A DNA stretch of 64,000 bases, from NCBI GenBank assembly GCA_003254925.1, contig QANZ01002429.1:75252-139251 (forward strand). The letters are read 5' to 3'. The translations under genes and the position numbers were made by a program. Positions within the stretch are counted from its first letter, which is position 1; every line of letters begins with the position of its first letter. The DNA is from Chamaecrista fasciculata (lineage: Eukaryota; Streptophyta; Magnoliopsida; Fabales; Fabaceae). A model generated the notes under the pieces. It did not search any database. It saw only the letters and a list, made by a program, of their open reading frames with translations, and was not told where the DNA came from. Shown here piece by piece: positions 10,841-23,029 of this stretch.

Positions 10841-10889
10841 TAGTTAAACAGAGAATTTTGGCAAAAAAAAAATAGTTAAACAGAGAATT
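10841..10889 (+). repeat. Minimal poly(A) insertion with 17-bp target duplication
   Basis: The 17-bp perfect repeat TAGTTAAACAGAGAATT (10841-10857 and 10873-10889) flanks only TTGGC followed by ten A. The inserted sequence is shorter than its own target duplication. Confidence 0.75.
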
Positions 10890-11806
10890 ATGTATGAGTA
10901 TGAAACTTCAAAATAACAGTTCTTTCGTAAAATGTAGATCAGAGAGATAGTGGTCAGCTGCGTTCTGTGAGCCCATGACAAACAAGATTTAAGCAGGGTT
11001 TGGATTCGAATAGCATCAGTGGTGAAGATATTGCGCGCTGTTTATGGTTTTGGTTAATAACATATTCATCTCGTCTGTGATGTGATCTGTTTCTTGAACA
11101 TGTTCTAAAATGTGGAAACACAACGTGGATCGGAAAAACAAGAGTGTAAAAATGGCTTACTGAAACACTCGGCCCCTAGATTCAAATTATTGCATAACAT
11201 GGTCTATGCTTCTTCATATTATGCACACAAACCCTATTTATGAGTGAACAACTTGTAGTGGGCCAATTTCATTATTTATTCAGAGTTAACAAAAGAAGAA
11301 GAAGAAACCAAAAAAGTCATCTTTGCTATGAGTAGTATTGCCATACAATAATTTATTTGATAAATTATTTCCACAAATGATTCGCACATAGGGAAACAAT
11401 AAATTTCCTTTGTTGCATCCAGTGCTGATCCGGTGTACTACTACCCTCATACAGTCATACTGTTTGTGTCAAAACTCAAAAGATCTCTAATTACGAAATA
11501 ATTATTCGATGGATCGTTATCAACATAACATCAGAATTAAATGCGAACAGGTACATCATTTTCCAATCCAACAAAACAATTATATCTAAAAGGGTATGTG
11601 CCTACGTCCAGTCTTGTCTCCTTTAGCTTTTTCTTTCTTTTTTTATTTGTGCGCGTAAGTTAGCGTGAACGTTTTATATTAATCAAAATATTAACTCAAA
11701 AGATTTATTGATTCAATTATAAAATAAAAGCATGATTAAACTAGTTATAATTGAATATACATATTTTTAATGATACCAAATACAATTACTACATTAGAAT
11801 ATTAGA

Positions 11807-12099
11807 TGTTGGATTATTTTAATCCTTGAAGTGTGGCCCATGTAATTAATAGACTAGACCTATTAATAGAGGCCCAATTTGATAGTAGTTGGGCTTGAAG
11901 GGCATTTAGGTCTAGTAGGATTTAAATACTTCTCTTCTATTCTTGTTCTAATGGTTGAGAACCCACCATTCCCGCCTTATCTTCTTATCACAAAATGTGT
12001 GGGTATTTAAACTCTCTCTCTATAAAAAGTTCAAAGGCATGGATCAAGATACACATTCATCTACTCATTAAGTTGTTGAGTATTAAAGTTTATCTTACA
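11807..12099 (+). mobile_element. Short solo LTR, 293 bp, with 5-bp target duplication
   Basis: It begins TGTTGGATTATTTTAATCC and ends TATCTTACA (TG...CA), flanked by the perfect repeat TTAGA at 11802-11806 and 12100-12104. An internal TATAAAAAG near 12021, followed by a downstream transcript-like region, gives it plus orientation. TGTTGGA is a frequent start of Ty1/copia or TRIM LTRs. No internal domain is present. It lies just beyond the 3' end of TRM82. Confidence 0.72.
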
Positions 12100-12281
12100 T
12101 TAGATACCTGGGCTCAGACAGTATATGCATCATAGATCGATATAACTTGTAAGAATTTCCATTGAACTAAAATCATAGGTGAATTACATTCCGGATACTC
12201 AGTTCACAGGGTAAATTATATTGAATAAGAAACAAGAAAAACGTCAAATGAGAAAACCACAAAAAGAAAACATTGACAACT

Positions 12282-15200
12282 TTACTGTTTGAATTTTTTA
12301 TCATTTCGACCTCTCTTCCTAAAGTCTCTGTTATCTGAATATTGCTTTTTTATTAACAAGTTGGACATTGCTGTTTTGACAGCTTCAGCAGCTGCTAAGA
12401 AAACATTCTCATCAACAGACACGGTTCCCTGCAACGTTTCTAGAAGCTTCTGTCCCCCTGGGATGTTGTCGTCTTCCAGAATAGCCGGGTCTTGCTCCAC
12501 GTCAAAGCCAGAAATGACTCGAACACGAGCCAAAGAGGGTTGGCTAGAACCAGGTAAACTGGAGACGCCTGTTACCATCCACAATATCCCCTTGGAGGGG
12601 CTGTGTCCCAGGCCAATAGGGACAAAGGCCTCTCCTGCAAAAGAAACAACCTGCAAAGGACCCATATGGATTAGCAGTTTGACTTTTTTTTTTCATCATA
12701 TTTTCATGATGCTCCAACATAAGAAACGGAAATCGAGCCAAAGAAGCTAAGCTAAATATGACAGTATTAATGGAAATCAGTGATCTCAAACTCATTAAAG
12801 CCCCTCACCTTGGAAACAGAGAGTGTCCGAGCAGAATGGCTGCAGCTCAATAATACTATTCCTTGAAAGCTGGAACATTTTCAAAGAACTTTAAGTCAGT
12901 AAACCAACACTAATATCTCCTGAAGTGACTCAATACAGAAGAAAGAAAGAGAGCCAGTGATTTGCCTCTGAACAGCCACGGCAACAAGCGAACCATCTAG
13001 AATGGTGCATAAATCAGTAACAACATGGTCAATCTCCTGAGCTTGACCGTTTGACTCTGGAAGTGCTGCCTACAGAAAGCAGAAGAACAAGAAAGTAAAA
13101 AATCAAGAGTGGCCGCGAGAAGATAAATTAAGAATCAGTGCCTAATTGAAGTCGCTCCCCTCAACAACCAATTTATCTTATTACATTACCACTTACCACG
13201 ACAATGGCCTTTGGACACATTTCACCCCCATTGTTTAGTCCCTACTCAGGGGGCATGCGCTCGAGCGCAAGATGAAGATGAAGAGTTATCTTGCTTGCAA
13301 AGTAAAGTAAATAGGGGTTTCACCTCACGCAACCAAATACGGCCTACTTTTACTGAGTCAACAAGCCAACTCATCGGCCACAATAATTTTAACAAAATGT
13401 TTAGTTTTAACTTTTAAAGTATTTCTAACATAAAAATGTTTTCACCTCGAAAGCTACAAACAAAATTTACGGCGACTACCTTGTTTACAAAGTAGCCACC
13501 CAGGAAGGAAAATAATGGTTCTACCCTAGCTTCAACTAACGATTAGTCCAGTTATATTATTCAAAAAGCCAAAAAGATTTATGATAAGTGAAAAAAAAAA
13601 ATCATAATCATAGGACCCTTCAAAATCTATAGAAATACCTCAATTGCAACTTCACAGGTATCTAGGAGTGCTCCAGATGAAGTATCCCACAATCGAACCT
13701 GCAAAAAGCAATCCAATTCACTTTTCATCCAAAAGAGATTTATAAAGGAAATAAAATGCACACTTGAATCATGCAAAGTTGTTTAGATTACTCACTGTTG
13801 AATCACCACTTCCAGACAAGAGAAGTTCTTGTGGGGAATTCTGAGAATGAATAAACGCAAGGCAAGAGACAAACCTACAAATTTATACACATCAATATCT
13901 GCAAGCTGGACAACAAATTTTACTGCGCAAAGAAAATGTTGGCTTCACACATATAAAACAATATCTTGAGTTCTGTACTTCCTTTTAACATGTCTTATCA
14001 GCAATAAATCATACTTGGAAGATCAGATGCAAAGTTATAACTAGTAACCAAGAAAACTGTTATTTTATTATTGTCATCAAGATATGTCAACTCGAGTAGA
14101 AAGTATGTGATTAATAGAAGCTATTCTCACTCTGTGTGTCCAAGACAGAAACTTTGTATCTCGTGAGCTCCTTTTAAGGGATGCTTGGGAAAAACAGTAA
14201 CCTGTGATATGGAAATAATTATCAAAGCCAGGTTCTGGACCAAACTACTGTCACCAGAGAGAAAATCTTTAGCTTACTCGTATTTTAAAATCTCGATCTG
14301 CACTAATAATAAATCGACCATCTGGAGAGAATTCCTGCAGAAGACACATTTAAAGTAACATGGCATAAAATTATCACTAGGAAAACAAATATAAAAAAAG
14401 GTGCATACGATAAACCAAATAATCTATTTTCCCCTTAATACGAATATGAAAAAGTGGATGATTCACTTGAAATGACTGACAGAAGTTAGAACCCGCATGC
14501 TTATATATATAAGAAAGCAAGGGTCAATTGATACAAATAACCAATCTGGTAAGATGAAAATGTAAGTGTAGGTGATGGAAATAATCATATATAATAAAAA
14601 AAAAACTCACCAATCTAGTGATGATACTACAATAGTGTGAAAGAATCGGTGTGGCTTTTTTATCAACTAACGATAGATTGTCATTATCATATCCAGCCAG
14701 GTCCGCCAGGTCCACAACCCAAACAACCCCGAATTTGTCAGCAAAACACACATAAGAACCATCAGGGCTTATAGCAACTGCACTTACTCTCTTTTCTGAG
14801 GACCTATTTGAATTGTGGCATTGGCAAAATGATCAGTGGAAAAAAAGAAATTATGAATGGATGTATCACAACTTAAACGCCATAAGGCCACAAATCTCAT
14901 TTTACAAAAATTAAGATGCTTCAGGTGCTGGCCAAAACAACCCATGAAATATATTGTTCTTCATTTCACATCAATATCAGATATAGATTAGCAGAAGAGC
15001 TTATTCATGATAATCATGTTCATTTTCTGTACAGTGACCCACTGACAAACCAATGGCAGATAGAGAACTTACACAGTACAAAAGCATCGCCAAGACTCTG
15101 TTGACCATATTTTGACAATTTTATCATCACCAGCAGATGCAAAAAGCTGCCCTTTTGCACCAAACCGGATAGCTCTAATAGAATCACTATGAGATGGTCC

Positions 15201-15603
15201 ACCAGATTCATCGACTAAAGAAGCTGCAGAACTGGCACTGCAAGGACAAGTTAAATCGTCACCCAAATTAACCTTCTTAACCTTCGTTTACTTCTTCAGT
15301 GTCATCGTTTCTCAAGAAAAGAAAATGATAGCTAAAGAACTCCAGAAGAAAAAAAATGATTGTTTTCCCATATATCTATAATTCTATATTGAGTAAAGAA
15401 TTCCAGTAAACTCAAAAATTAAAATTTGAATATGATAGCTACGGATGAAGTGAGAAATCGGAGTGAAATGAGTAAGAAACTGACTAAAGGTCGAAGACAC
15501 GAAGGTTGGGTCCAACGGCGACAGCAACGGATCTATGGGAAGGGTGAACCGCAATGAGGGCGGGAGCCACTTCAACATCTTTGGTCGCTTCTCCTTCCTC
15601 CAT
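12282..15603 (-). CDS. TRM82: tRNA (guanine-N7)-methyltransferase non-catalytic subunit, WD40 protein TRM82/WDR4
   Basis: Ten coding exons: 15603-15485, 15237-15073, 14803-14611, 14334-14278, 14201-14131, 13874-13796, 13698-13639, 13069-12966, 12869-12809 and 12650-12282, which join without frameshift to 1278 nt, 425 residues. WD40 blades are visible: SIRAIRFGAKGQLFASAGDD with IVKIWS, AVAISPDGSYVCFADKFGVV, FSPDGRFIISADRDFKIR, GHTEFVSCLAFIHS with LLSGSGDSTVRLWDTSSG. The KHPLKGAHEIQSFCLGHTEF segment is typical of TRM82/WDR4. It partners the catalytic subunit TRM8/METTL1 to make m7G46 in tRNA variable loops and acts as its scaffold. The basic C-terminal tail (RKRGRNDKKFK) is also usual. Intron 8 has a GC donor (CAGAG|GCAAAT), required by the reading frame. 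No other start fits: the ATG at 15603 opens directly into the first blade. A solo LTR lies about 180 bp past the stop. Confidence 0.93.
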
Positions 15604-16658
15604 AAACAAAACCACCAACTCTACTCCGTCTTTAGGGTTTGCTTTCGCGCTTCTTCACCTCTCTGTTTCAAAACTACAATACACGTTGTCGATGTACATT
15701 GTACAATACAGATCTATATACACTACAATTCTACTTTTTAAAAATAAAATGTAAATATATAAAAAGAATTTAAAAAATTTATTAATTTTAATTATTTAAA
15801 ATATAATAAAAAATATCAGTGATAATTTTACTTTTTTTTAAAAAAAATATGCATTTTAAATTTTATGTATAATATTAATATTTACTTCTTAGAAAAGTAA
15901 TCAACTATTTTTTTCTAGATTCTTTTAATCACAAAATTTAATTATATATATATTATTATAATTGATTATGTTAAAAAAAATAATATTTATTTTCTATCGT
16001 GATTAATTAAGTAAAAGATTTTACTACATTTTTTATGCCTATAAAAAAAAAATCTTATAATAAATATATAAGAAATCAACTCAAGGTTGAAATAAGTCAC
16101 AACCTCTTATTTTTATATTTTTGGCCTTAGACACAACCTCTTGTTGACTGAAATAATGAACGACCAACCTCGGCCAAGGCAAAGAAGAAAACAGAAAAGG
16201 AAAAAAGCAGTCGTTCAATTTCAAAGATGAGAAAATGTAAAATTAATCCCTTAGCTTATTCAATTGCCGTAATGCAAAAAGGTTGGATCATATGAAAATT
16301 TGTCCGCCATGATCAATCTCAGCTATCTTATTAAAGGGTGGGGGGATGGAAACAGAACCATCTAGTTCTTGAAGTTGATCCTTACTCAACCATGAAGGGT
16401 AGATCGTGATCAATAAAATTAGTCATAAAAGCTCTTTACTGTTACGTGACCTTCAATGTTTTGTTTCGAACAGTGCCTCATCTCATGTCATGAGGGCGTA
16501 AGATTATAATCAACATAAAGGAAGTACAAAGACTATGGCTTACATACAAAAGAAGGAAACCATCAAATATCTGAGTAGTAGTTGAAGGGATCCAAATCCC
16601 CCAAGGGGAGAGAACATTTACACATAAGCTCCCAAAAAGAAAAAGAAAAGAAAAAGGT
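15604..16658. other. AT-rich intergenic region between TRM82 and SKIP30
   Basis: The first part should hold the TRM82 leader and promoter, and the last part the SKIP30 3' UTR. The middle (about 15740-16080) is very AT-rich and featureless. Confidence 0.5.
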
Positions 16659-17705
16659 CTAAATTCTCAGCAGTGTACAGCCGAGGATAGTTCCACGACA
16701 CTTAGTCATGGGAGCTGCCTGACGCCAAGTTGGTCTTTCATTCCCAAGTGAGAGAACATCAACATCAGATAATGGCTTAATGTCCCAGTTCCACCTGTCA
16801 GGACCAATAAAGCCTCCTATCACATATATCTCATCACCTACCCCAACCATTGCACACCCAATTCTCCTTCGAAACTCTGAAGCTGAGCATACCATCCTTC
16901 TCACTTCTTTCTCCTGCTTAATGATAATACCATGGCTCATCACATACATGACATCCCGAACTATTGCCATTGGACCTTGAACCCACCCAAATTCCTCCAC
17001 GCTCCAACCATGCCCTGCTCTGTCTAAAACTTGAACTGTTGGCAACCCCTTGTGCAATACATGCAACTTTCCCTCAATCACTGCTCCTGAGCAGGCTGAA
17101 TTGTGGGTACGATGAAGATCAGGCATTGGAATCCATATATCCTTCTCAGGATCATACATTTCTGCTTGAGATATGGATTTTCTGCAGCTAGTGAAACCCC
17201 CGGCCACAACAATCTTTCCATTCAATACACAGCATGCAAACATAGAACGGGGGACCAGCATTGGTGCTCGTTGGGACCACCGCCGGACAACGGGATCATA
17301 TGACCAGACTTCATTTGTTGCAAAACTCCCATCTTGGTCACCAGTCAATGGATCAACTGCATCACTTCCACCACCAATCACAAAGAGCTTTCCAGCTGTA
17401 GAGACAGCACCAAAGTGGGAAAGTTGCCTAATAGTTGAGGGAAGAACAGGAAGTGTAATCCAGAGATCACGCCTAGGGTCAAACAACTGCCATAAATTCT
17501 CTGGGTCATAAGCACAGACACATAACAGATCCTCTGATGAACCAACCTCCTGCCGAGCTTTTAATAGCTCAGAGCTATGAATGGCTTCTTGCCAAGAACG
17601 ACAAACAAGCTCTAACTTTGGATAAAGGTAGAAGGGAACTCGTGCAAGGCACCTTATCGCAACAGCATCAGGAAGTCCTTCAATCAGTCCAGACATAATA
17701 AACAC
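16659..17705 (-). CDS. SKIP30: F-box/kelch-repeat protein SKIP30
   Basis: A single coding exon of 348 residues. An F-box lies near residues 7-50 (LIEGLPDAVAIRCLARVPF ... LVCRSW). Kelch repeats follow, with the diagnostic double glycines in FVIGGGSDAV, VVAGGFTSC and VIGGFIGPDRWN, and the pattern EMYDPEKDIWIPMPDL. Length and end-to-end order match Arabidopsis SKIP30 (about 350 residues), an ASK-binding F-box protein of an SCF ubiquitin ligase. The substrate of this copy is unknown. Family members start MSGL, which corresponds to Met4 (17696), so that may be the true start; both are in frame. Upstream, an acceptor at about 17770 and a donor at about 19499 suggest a leader intron of about 1.7 kb. 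Confidence 0.95.
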   Translation of the reverse strand: MFIMSGLIEGLPDAVAIRCLARVPFYLYPKLELVCRSWQEAIHSSELLKARQEVGSSEDLLCVCAYDPENLWQLFDPRRDLWITLPVLPSTIRQLSHFGAVSTAGKLFVIGGGSDAVDPLTGDQDGSFATNEVWSYDPVVRRWSQRAPMLVPRSMFACCVLNGKIVVAGGFTSCRKSISQAEMYDPEKDIWIPMPDLHRTHNSACSGAVIEGKLHVLHKGLPTVQVLDRAGHGWSVEEFGWVQGPMAIVRDVMYVMSHGIIIKQEKEVRRMVCSASEFRRRIGCAMVGVGDEIYVIGGFIGPDRWNWDIKPLSDVDVLSLGNERPTWRQAAPMTKCRGTILGCTLLRI

Positions 17706-19570
17706 TTTTTCATCTGTGTCTGGTAATCTTTTAATACTGAATTCGAGTGCTATATATCAGAAGGAGTACCTGCAATATTATAAAGAAGTATGATGTCATA
17801 CTTGAGAGCACAACCACTAATATGGCATAGGCACAATTTGAATGAAAAACTGTTCACTCTAAAGGACTTTCTAGTTTCATTAGATCAAGAACAGAGACCC
17901 CCCCCCCCTCTGCCCCCCTCCCAAGATAAGGAATAGAAGATATCATCATGACATATATTTTTTTTTCAACTAGAAAATTTGAGACAAATGAAAAGTGACA
18001 AATACTTTGAACTAGAATTCTTAGACCAGGATTTTCCTTCTAGTAAATTAAATAACAGGATGAGTAATCATAGACTTTCATTGTCTTAAATAGTCAGTCT
18101 GTATGCTATACACACTCCACTCTCCACTCCATCATAGAATTGAGATTGCATATGATTAGCAGATATTATATTTGTGTCCATCTGAATGCTCTAAGAAAGA
18201 TAAAACCCTTCACGTCTAATCCTGGATTATTTCTTCACAAACTTTATCACATCAAACACCCAGGCTCTAAAGGATTTGCAGAGTCCTGAATCTAGAATGA
18301 GGAAACTTAATTCATTTAAAATAATCCGACAATTAAATCTGATTTTGCAAGCACAAAATTGCAACCCAGCAAAATCTTATTTCATTCCCTATAGGACACA
18401 AAAGAGAGAGCCAGCTAGACCTAATTATCATGTCATGCCTGAATGAAGTCTTGGACTAGCTATGATTATTATTATCATTTTGGTTTTCCAGTTTCACAAA
18501 TCTCAGTCCCAGACTCTACAAATAAAAATAATAACAATAATAAGTAAAGGGTGTAGGAAGAGATGGGTCAACATAAACTTCCAACAGTAATTGTCGAAGC
18601 CCAATGATAGAGCAGTATAACCCAGAAACAAAGTGAGAAGTAAGCCGAAAAAGTAATACATATATCAAAATATTAAAGTAACTCAAACTTTAAAATGGTC
18701 ATTCTAGCAATACAATCAAAAACCATTTCTAACTAAGCAAGTATACCAATTTAGTAAAATGAATAGCTTAAATAGATCCTCCCGCTTGTAAAATGTATAC
18801 ATCATGCTTTACAATTAACGTTCAATGAAATTCTTTGCACACATGAGACATGTCTAAAGAAAGCTTAACTAGCTTCTTGAACGCGTGTAGGACCGAGAGA
18901 ACCCAATGTGAGACCAATAGAAGAGAAAGAGGTAAATACAATCATCATTTGATAAAATAAAGAAGCCAAGCCAATTGTACTTTTCCAAATAGTAGGCTGC
19001 GTAAGGGTATAGAGTTGGAGCACAAAATGCGAACAAAGAAAATAAGAAACAGCAAGTTAACAGAAGAACAAGCTGAGTTCCCAGAGTAAATGCATGATCA
19101 ATGACTAATGACATAAAATTTATTAAAAATGCCTTAATCACAGAATAGGAAAGGCAAACTGCGTGGTGAGAAGAATTTGGGCAAGAAATAAGTGCAAAGA
19201 ATGACCTTATCTCTAACGCGTCGACCACTTCACGCAAAAGCAGTAAGAGCTGGTGAATTCAAAATAGGATTGTAGCCGTAGACGTTCAGCAGTAGTAGGA
19301 AACGGCGGTTCAACGTAAGGAGAACAAGTAGAAGAAGATTTCTAAAGTCCTAACACAAACCCAGTTGAAATCGAACATAAAAAACAATGGGGTAAAGGAT
19401 CACGACGAAAGAGAACGAAAAACCTAAGCAATTGAAGCATTATGACGTATTCACGATTCGAATTAGAAAAATCGAAATAAGCAGCGAGAGATGGGTTACC
19501 TAAAAGCGGAGAGAAAGAGCGAATGAGCAAGGAAGAGAGAGATTCCTGAAGAGAAAGGCAAAGGAAACGC
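17706..19570 (-). other. Inferred SKIP30 leader region with a long 5' UTR intron
   Basis: On the minus strand, TTTTAG|GTAACC near 19499 is a good donor and TATTGCAG ending at 17770 a good acceptor, so a leader exon near 19500-19560 could splice to 17769. No other coding sequence was seen. A run of C at about 17900 is the only compositional oddity. This is inference from splice consensus. Confidence 0.4.
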
Positions 19571-21589
19571 TCGCTGGGTGAGAATGAGATACAAAAATGA
19601 TTTATTTTTACTGGGTTTTGGTTTTTGTGAGCGATTTATGACTACCCTATGCGAAAACGGACCCTTTTATTTTCTGTCTTTGTAATTGTATGACTCTGAG
19701 TGAGCGTTACGGTAGACCCTCTTTCCGCATATTCTTGCATCAAATTCCTTTCATTCCTTTCTTCTCCCATCTACATTTTGCTAAATTAAAAAGAAATAAA
19801 AACATCAACAACAACAACAACAACTTGTTTTTAATATTATTTTCAAATTCACGTTGGGCTGGGTTCACATTTGGATCTTTAGTTTTGACATGAGAAATGA
19901 GAATGCTCCTTCAGCATGAGCTGGCTATATTTAGTTCCATAGGAAAAGACTCTTCAAATCTTTAATTTCCACGCGGAAAGGAGAAATAATTTTACTTAAT
20001 GTATTTCGCAAGTTGGAATTGGGTTTTAAATCAAAATCATTTCTTTTTCATTCTTGTAAAGTAGAAGAACTAGAAATAAATAATTTTTTAGGGCTTAGGC
20101 TATATGGACTAATACTATGGTGGTGGTGGACCTCCTAGAGCAACTTTAATTTCAAGAAACTTGTGTTATTTTTAAAAATATATTTTGTTCCATGACATCA
20201 TACTCAGATATATCCTAATTTGAGAGCACCTTTTTGGGCAAAGAAAATGGATGTCGTTTTCAATTGATTAGCCTTTGAATCTTATCTCATGTAGACTTGC
20301 ATGTCACGATTTCTTAGAGTTGTTTAATTAGACGAATGGAATTTGGCTATAATTGACCGCTCAGGTAGCAATCATTACATTCACAGGTAATGGACTGTTC
20401 AAGAACTTGGAAATTGATGTTTTATCTCCACCATGTTTCAATATTTACTATTCACTATTCACTCATACGCTCCTTCATTCAATTATTTCTCACAAATCTA
20501 ACAGTACTCGCAGCCTGTAAATTTATATGGTCAGTCATTTTATTCTTACAAAAATCATTTTAATGTCCCCATACGAGAATAACTTCATTATACCAACAAT
20601 GAACTAATTATAGTGATGATAAATATTTCAATATTTATAGATACAGTCTTGAAATCAAATTTTATAAGAGACACTTTTGTTGAAAGAATTTAACTCTCGT
20701 TATATGATATCTTGATTTAAACAAAAATAATAATTATTATTATTACTTAATCCTAAAATATTTTGGATTATTATTACAATAAAATATTACGTGTTTCCTG
20801 GATCCAAATTTCAACAGAGAAATTATTTTGGATTGTTGATTCTGGACAATTTGTTTCGGTCATTTGAAATAGATAATCTTTTTATGGCGTGAAGATGAAT
20901 GTTGCTTATTAGTCTGAGTTAATTTACTCTTGAATGATGAAGAATAAGATCTCTATTATCATATCACTCTTGAATGGATATTAGTAATTAGTAATTACAC
21001 GTACAGATGACAAAACTTACTGTTAATCCTCTAAAGTAATCATACTTATACGGACTCAAAATCAGAACTTATTATCAGAACTGTGTTCAGAGGATGCACC
21101 TTGTAAATGCCATTCCCAGTGTTGCAACTTTCCACGGATACCAAAGTTTCTTCACCACAAAGAACGCCTTTCTCCCTCATTTGGACAATCTATTTTTGAG
21201 TGAGAGTTGTAAGAAATTGAAGATTTGGGGTTTAATTACAAAGAAAGTTTCAACAAAGGACAAGTTATAGAAAGTATAGGTTTAATTAGGTTGCCTAAGG
21301 CTTCAAATAAGCTTGAAAACATTAACTGTCCTCAATCCCAAATCCTAAATCTTCATCAACCTTAATGGAGGAGATTGACATGTTATGTTGATGAACAAAA
21401 TCTCTATTCTAGCCAACCATACCAAACCATAATTGGGGTGATCAAGAAGAAAATTCTTTGACCAAAAATAATGTTAGTTAAGTTAGTTGAACTCCAGAGG
21501 CATATTCTAATCTACCTCTTGTCTGCTAGGGGATATAAAATGGAGTCCTTAACATGGATGAAATTAAAGCAGAAACAGAGTGAGTCATC
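19571..21589. other. Intergenic region between two divergent genes
   Basis: SKIP30 (minus) and the LTP gene (plus) point away from each other, so both promoters should lie here. No gene or clear transposon ends were seen. A GGATATAAAATGG TATA-like box at 21532-21544 lies about 50 bp before the LTP start. Confidence 0.45.
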
Positions 21590-22584
21590 ATGGAACTACT
21601 CAGAGGTTTGAATATGAGTGTGATATCAGCAGCATTATTGATAGTAATGGTATCAGTAAGGTCAGTTAAGGGGCAGATTAGCACGCCTTGCACAAGCTCA
21701 ATGATAAGCAGTACTTTCACTCCATGCGCAAACTTAATTACAGGTAGCACCAATAATGGCACCACACCATCAAGTTCATGTTGTGATTCATTGAGATCAC
21801 TGATGAGCACAAGTTCAGATTGTGCTTGTCTCCTAGTATCAGCCAATGTTCCCTTGCAATTACCTTTGACCTCAGCTTTTGCCCTTGCCCTTACCCAAGC
21901 TTGTAATATCAACAATGGACAGCTTGCCCAATGCAAAGGTGCCTCCTTTAATTATTTTTTAACTACCTACTCATCATTTCTATAATACATACAACGTATT
22001 AACTATAGTAAATCTTATTTGACTACCTACTGTTTTCTATTGCAGCCTCTGCCTCTCCCTTGCCAGCTCCAGGTATTCATTCATTTATTTATCACTAACT
22101 ATAGAATACTTTATATATGATATCTCATAATAGCTAGTTGAAGTTAATAAGTTATGTCATGAATGATTAAGTTGACAAATTTGAATTATAGTTAGGCAGT
22201 GACACAAGTTTATTGGCAGGTCCAGCTGCACTTGGAGGAAATGGCCTAACTTCTCCTCCGCCCACAGATGCTTCTCCCTTAAGCCCTCAAGGTAATATAT
22301 ATATATACCATATCAGCTATTTTATTTGCTCGTTGATCCTTATATCTCTAATTCAGTGAAAATTGAATATAAATATTGAAACTTGGGCAGGCTCAAAAGT
22401 AGCTAAATTTGAGAGTAGGCGATTGGCAGAGGCATCAGAGCCCTCTATGACTCCAAGAATCCGACCAGTTGTGACTCCATCTTCATCATCAGCAATATCC
22501 ATTAATCCATCTTATGTTTCCTTCTTCTCTCATTTTGTCTTACTCTTCATAGCAGTAACCATGGTTGTCTCCACTACTCTCTAG
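21590..22584 (+). CDS. GPI-anchored non-specific lipid-transfer protein (LTPG, xylogen-like)
   Basis: Four coding exons: 21590-21938, 22046-22072, 22220-22291 and 22391-22584, 642 nt, 213 residues, all junctions in phase 1. The N-terminal hydrophobic segment (to about residue 28) is a signal peptide. The eight-cysteine motif is complete: Cys34, 46, 64, 65, 78, 80, 105 and 115, in the order C...C...CC...CXC...C...C. A Pro/Ser/Ala-rich linker, encoded largely by the two tiny exons, follows. The C-terminus ends in a hydrophobic tail (FVLLFIAVTMVVSTTL), a GPI-attachment signal. Such proteins sit on the outer face of the plasma membrane and help export cuticle, suberin or wall lipids. Met9 is an alternative start. 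The antisense open frame at 21526-21936 is a shadow. Confidence 0.92.
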
Positions 22585-23029
22585 TTCAATTGTGCTCTCT
22601 CATCTTGATATTGCAACCTATTCAGCTTGCTTTCTCTTTTTCTGTATGTCTGTTTCTATGCTTGCTATTATAAATGACATGACATCCATTTTTAAATACA
22701 TGATCGATGAGATCAACTATTTTAATCAATGCTTATTTTTCTTGTTAAAGTTGTAGTTTGGTTAGGTTGAAGATTTATTTAGGATTAATGATAACCCTCG
22801 GGTTAATTGTCAACTAAGCAAGATGAAGGAAGGTGTATAAGTCTATCAATTAATTGAGAATTGACGACAATATGAAATATAGTGGAAGTGGTGAGTGAAG
22901 AAAAAGAAGCGGCAACCACAGACAGAAATTCTCGCATCATGAATGATCTTGAATAATGACGTCCTAAAGGGGTCACATTGCCAAGTTAATTCTTATATAT
23001 AAAGACATAAATATAATTTTTTTTTTGCC
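22585..23029. other. 3' flank of the lipid-transfer protein gene
   Basis: Downstream DNA containing the expected 3' UTR. A T tract (about 23019-23028) abuts the SINE insertion site. Nothing else was recognised. Confidence 0.45.

Larger units (their letters stand above)
10585..11806. other. Intergenic, with two short poly(A) insertions
   Basis: No gene on either strand. Apart from the two insertions at 10689-10766 and 10841-10889, nothing was identified in this AT-rich stretch. Confidence 0.5.

Noticed and set aside
15485..15603. Apparent stop codon at the end of TRM82 exon 1, suggesting a pseudogene
   Set aside because: The donor GTCAGT lies inside that triplet. Splicing there gives FDLY then ASSAASLVDE and keeps the frame.
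21526..21936. 136-residue open frame antisense to the lipid-transfer protein gene
   Set aside because: It overlaps a gene with a complete eight-cysteine motif and signal peptide, and its own translation resembles nothing.
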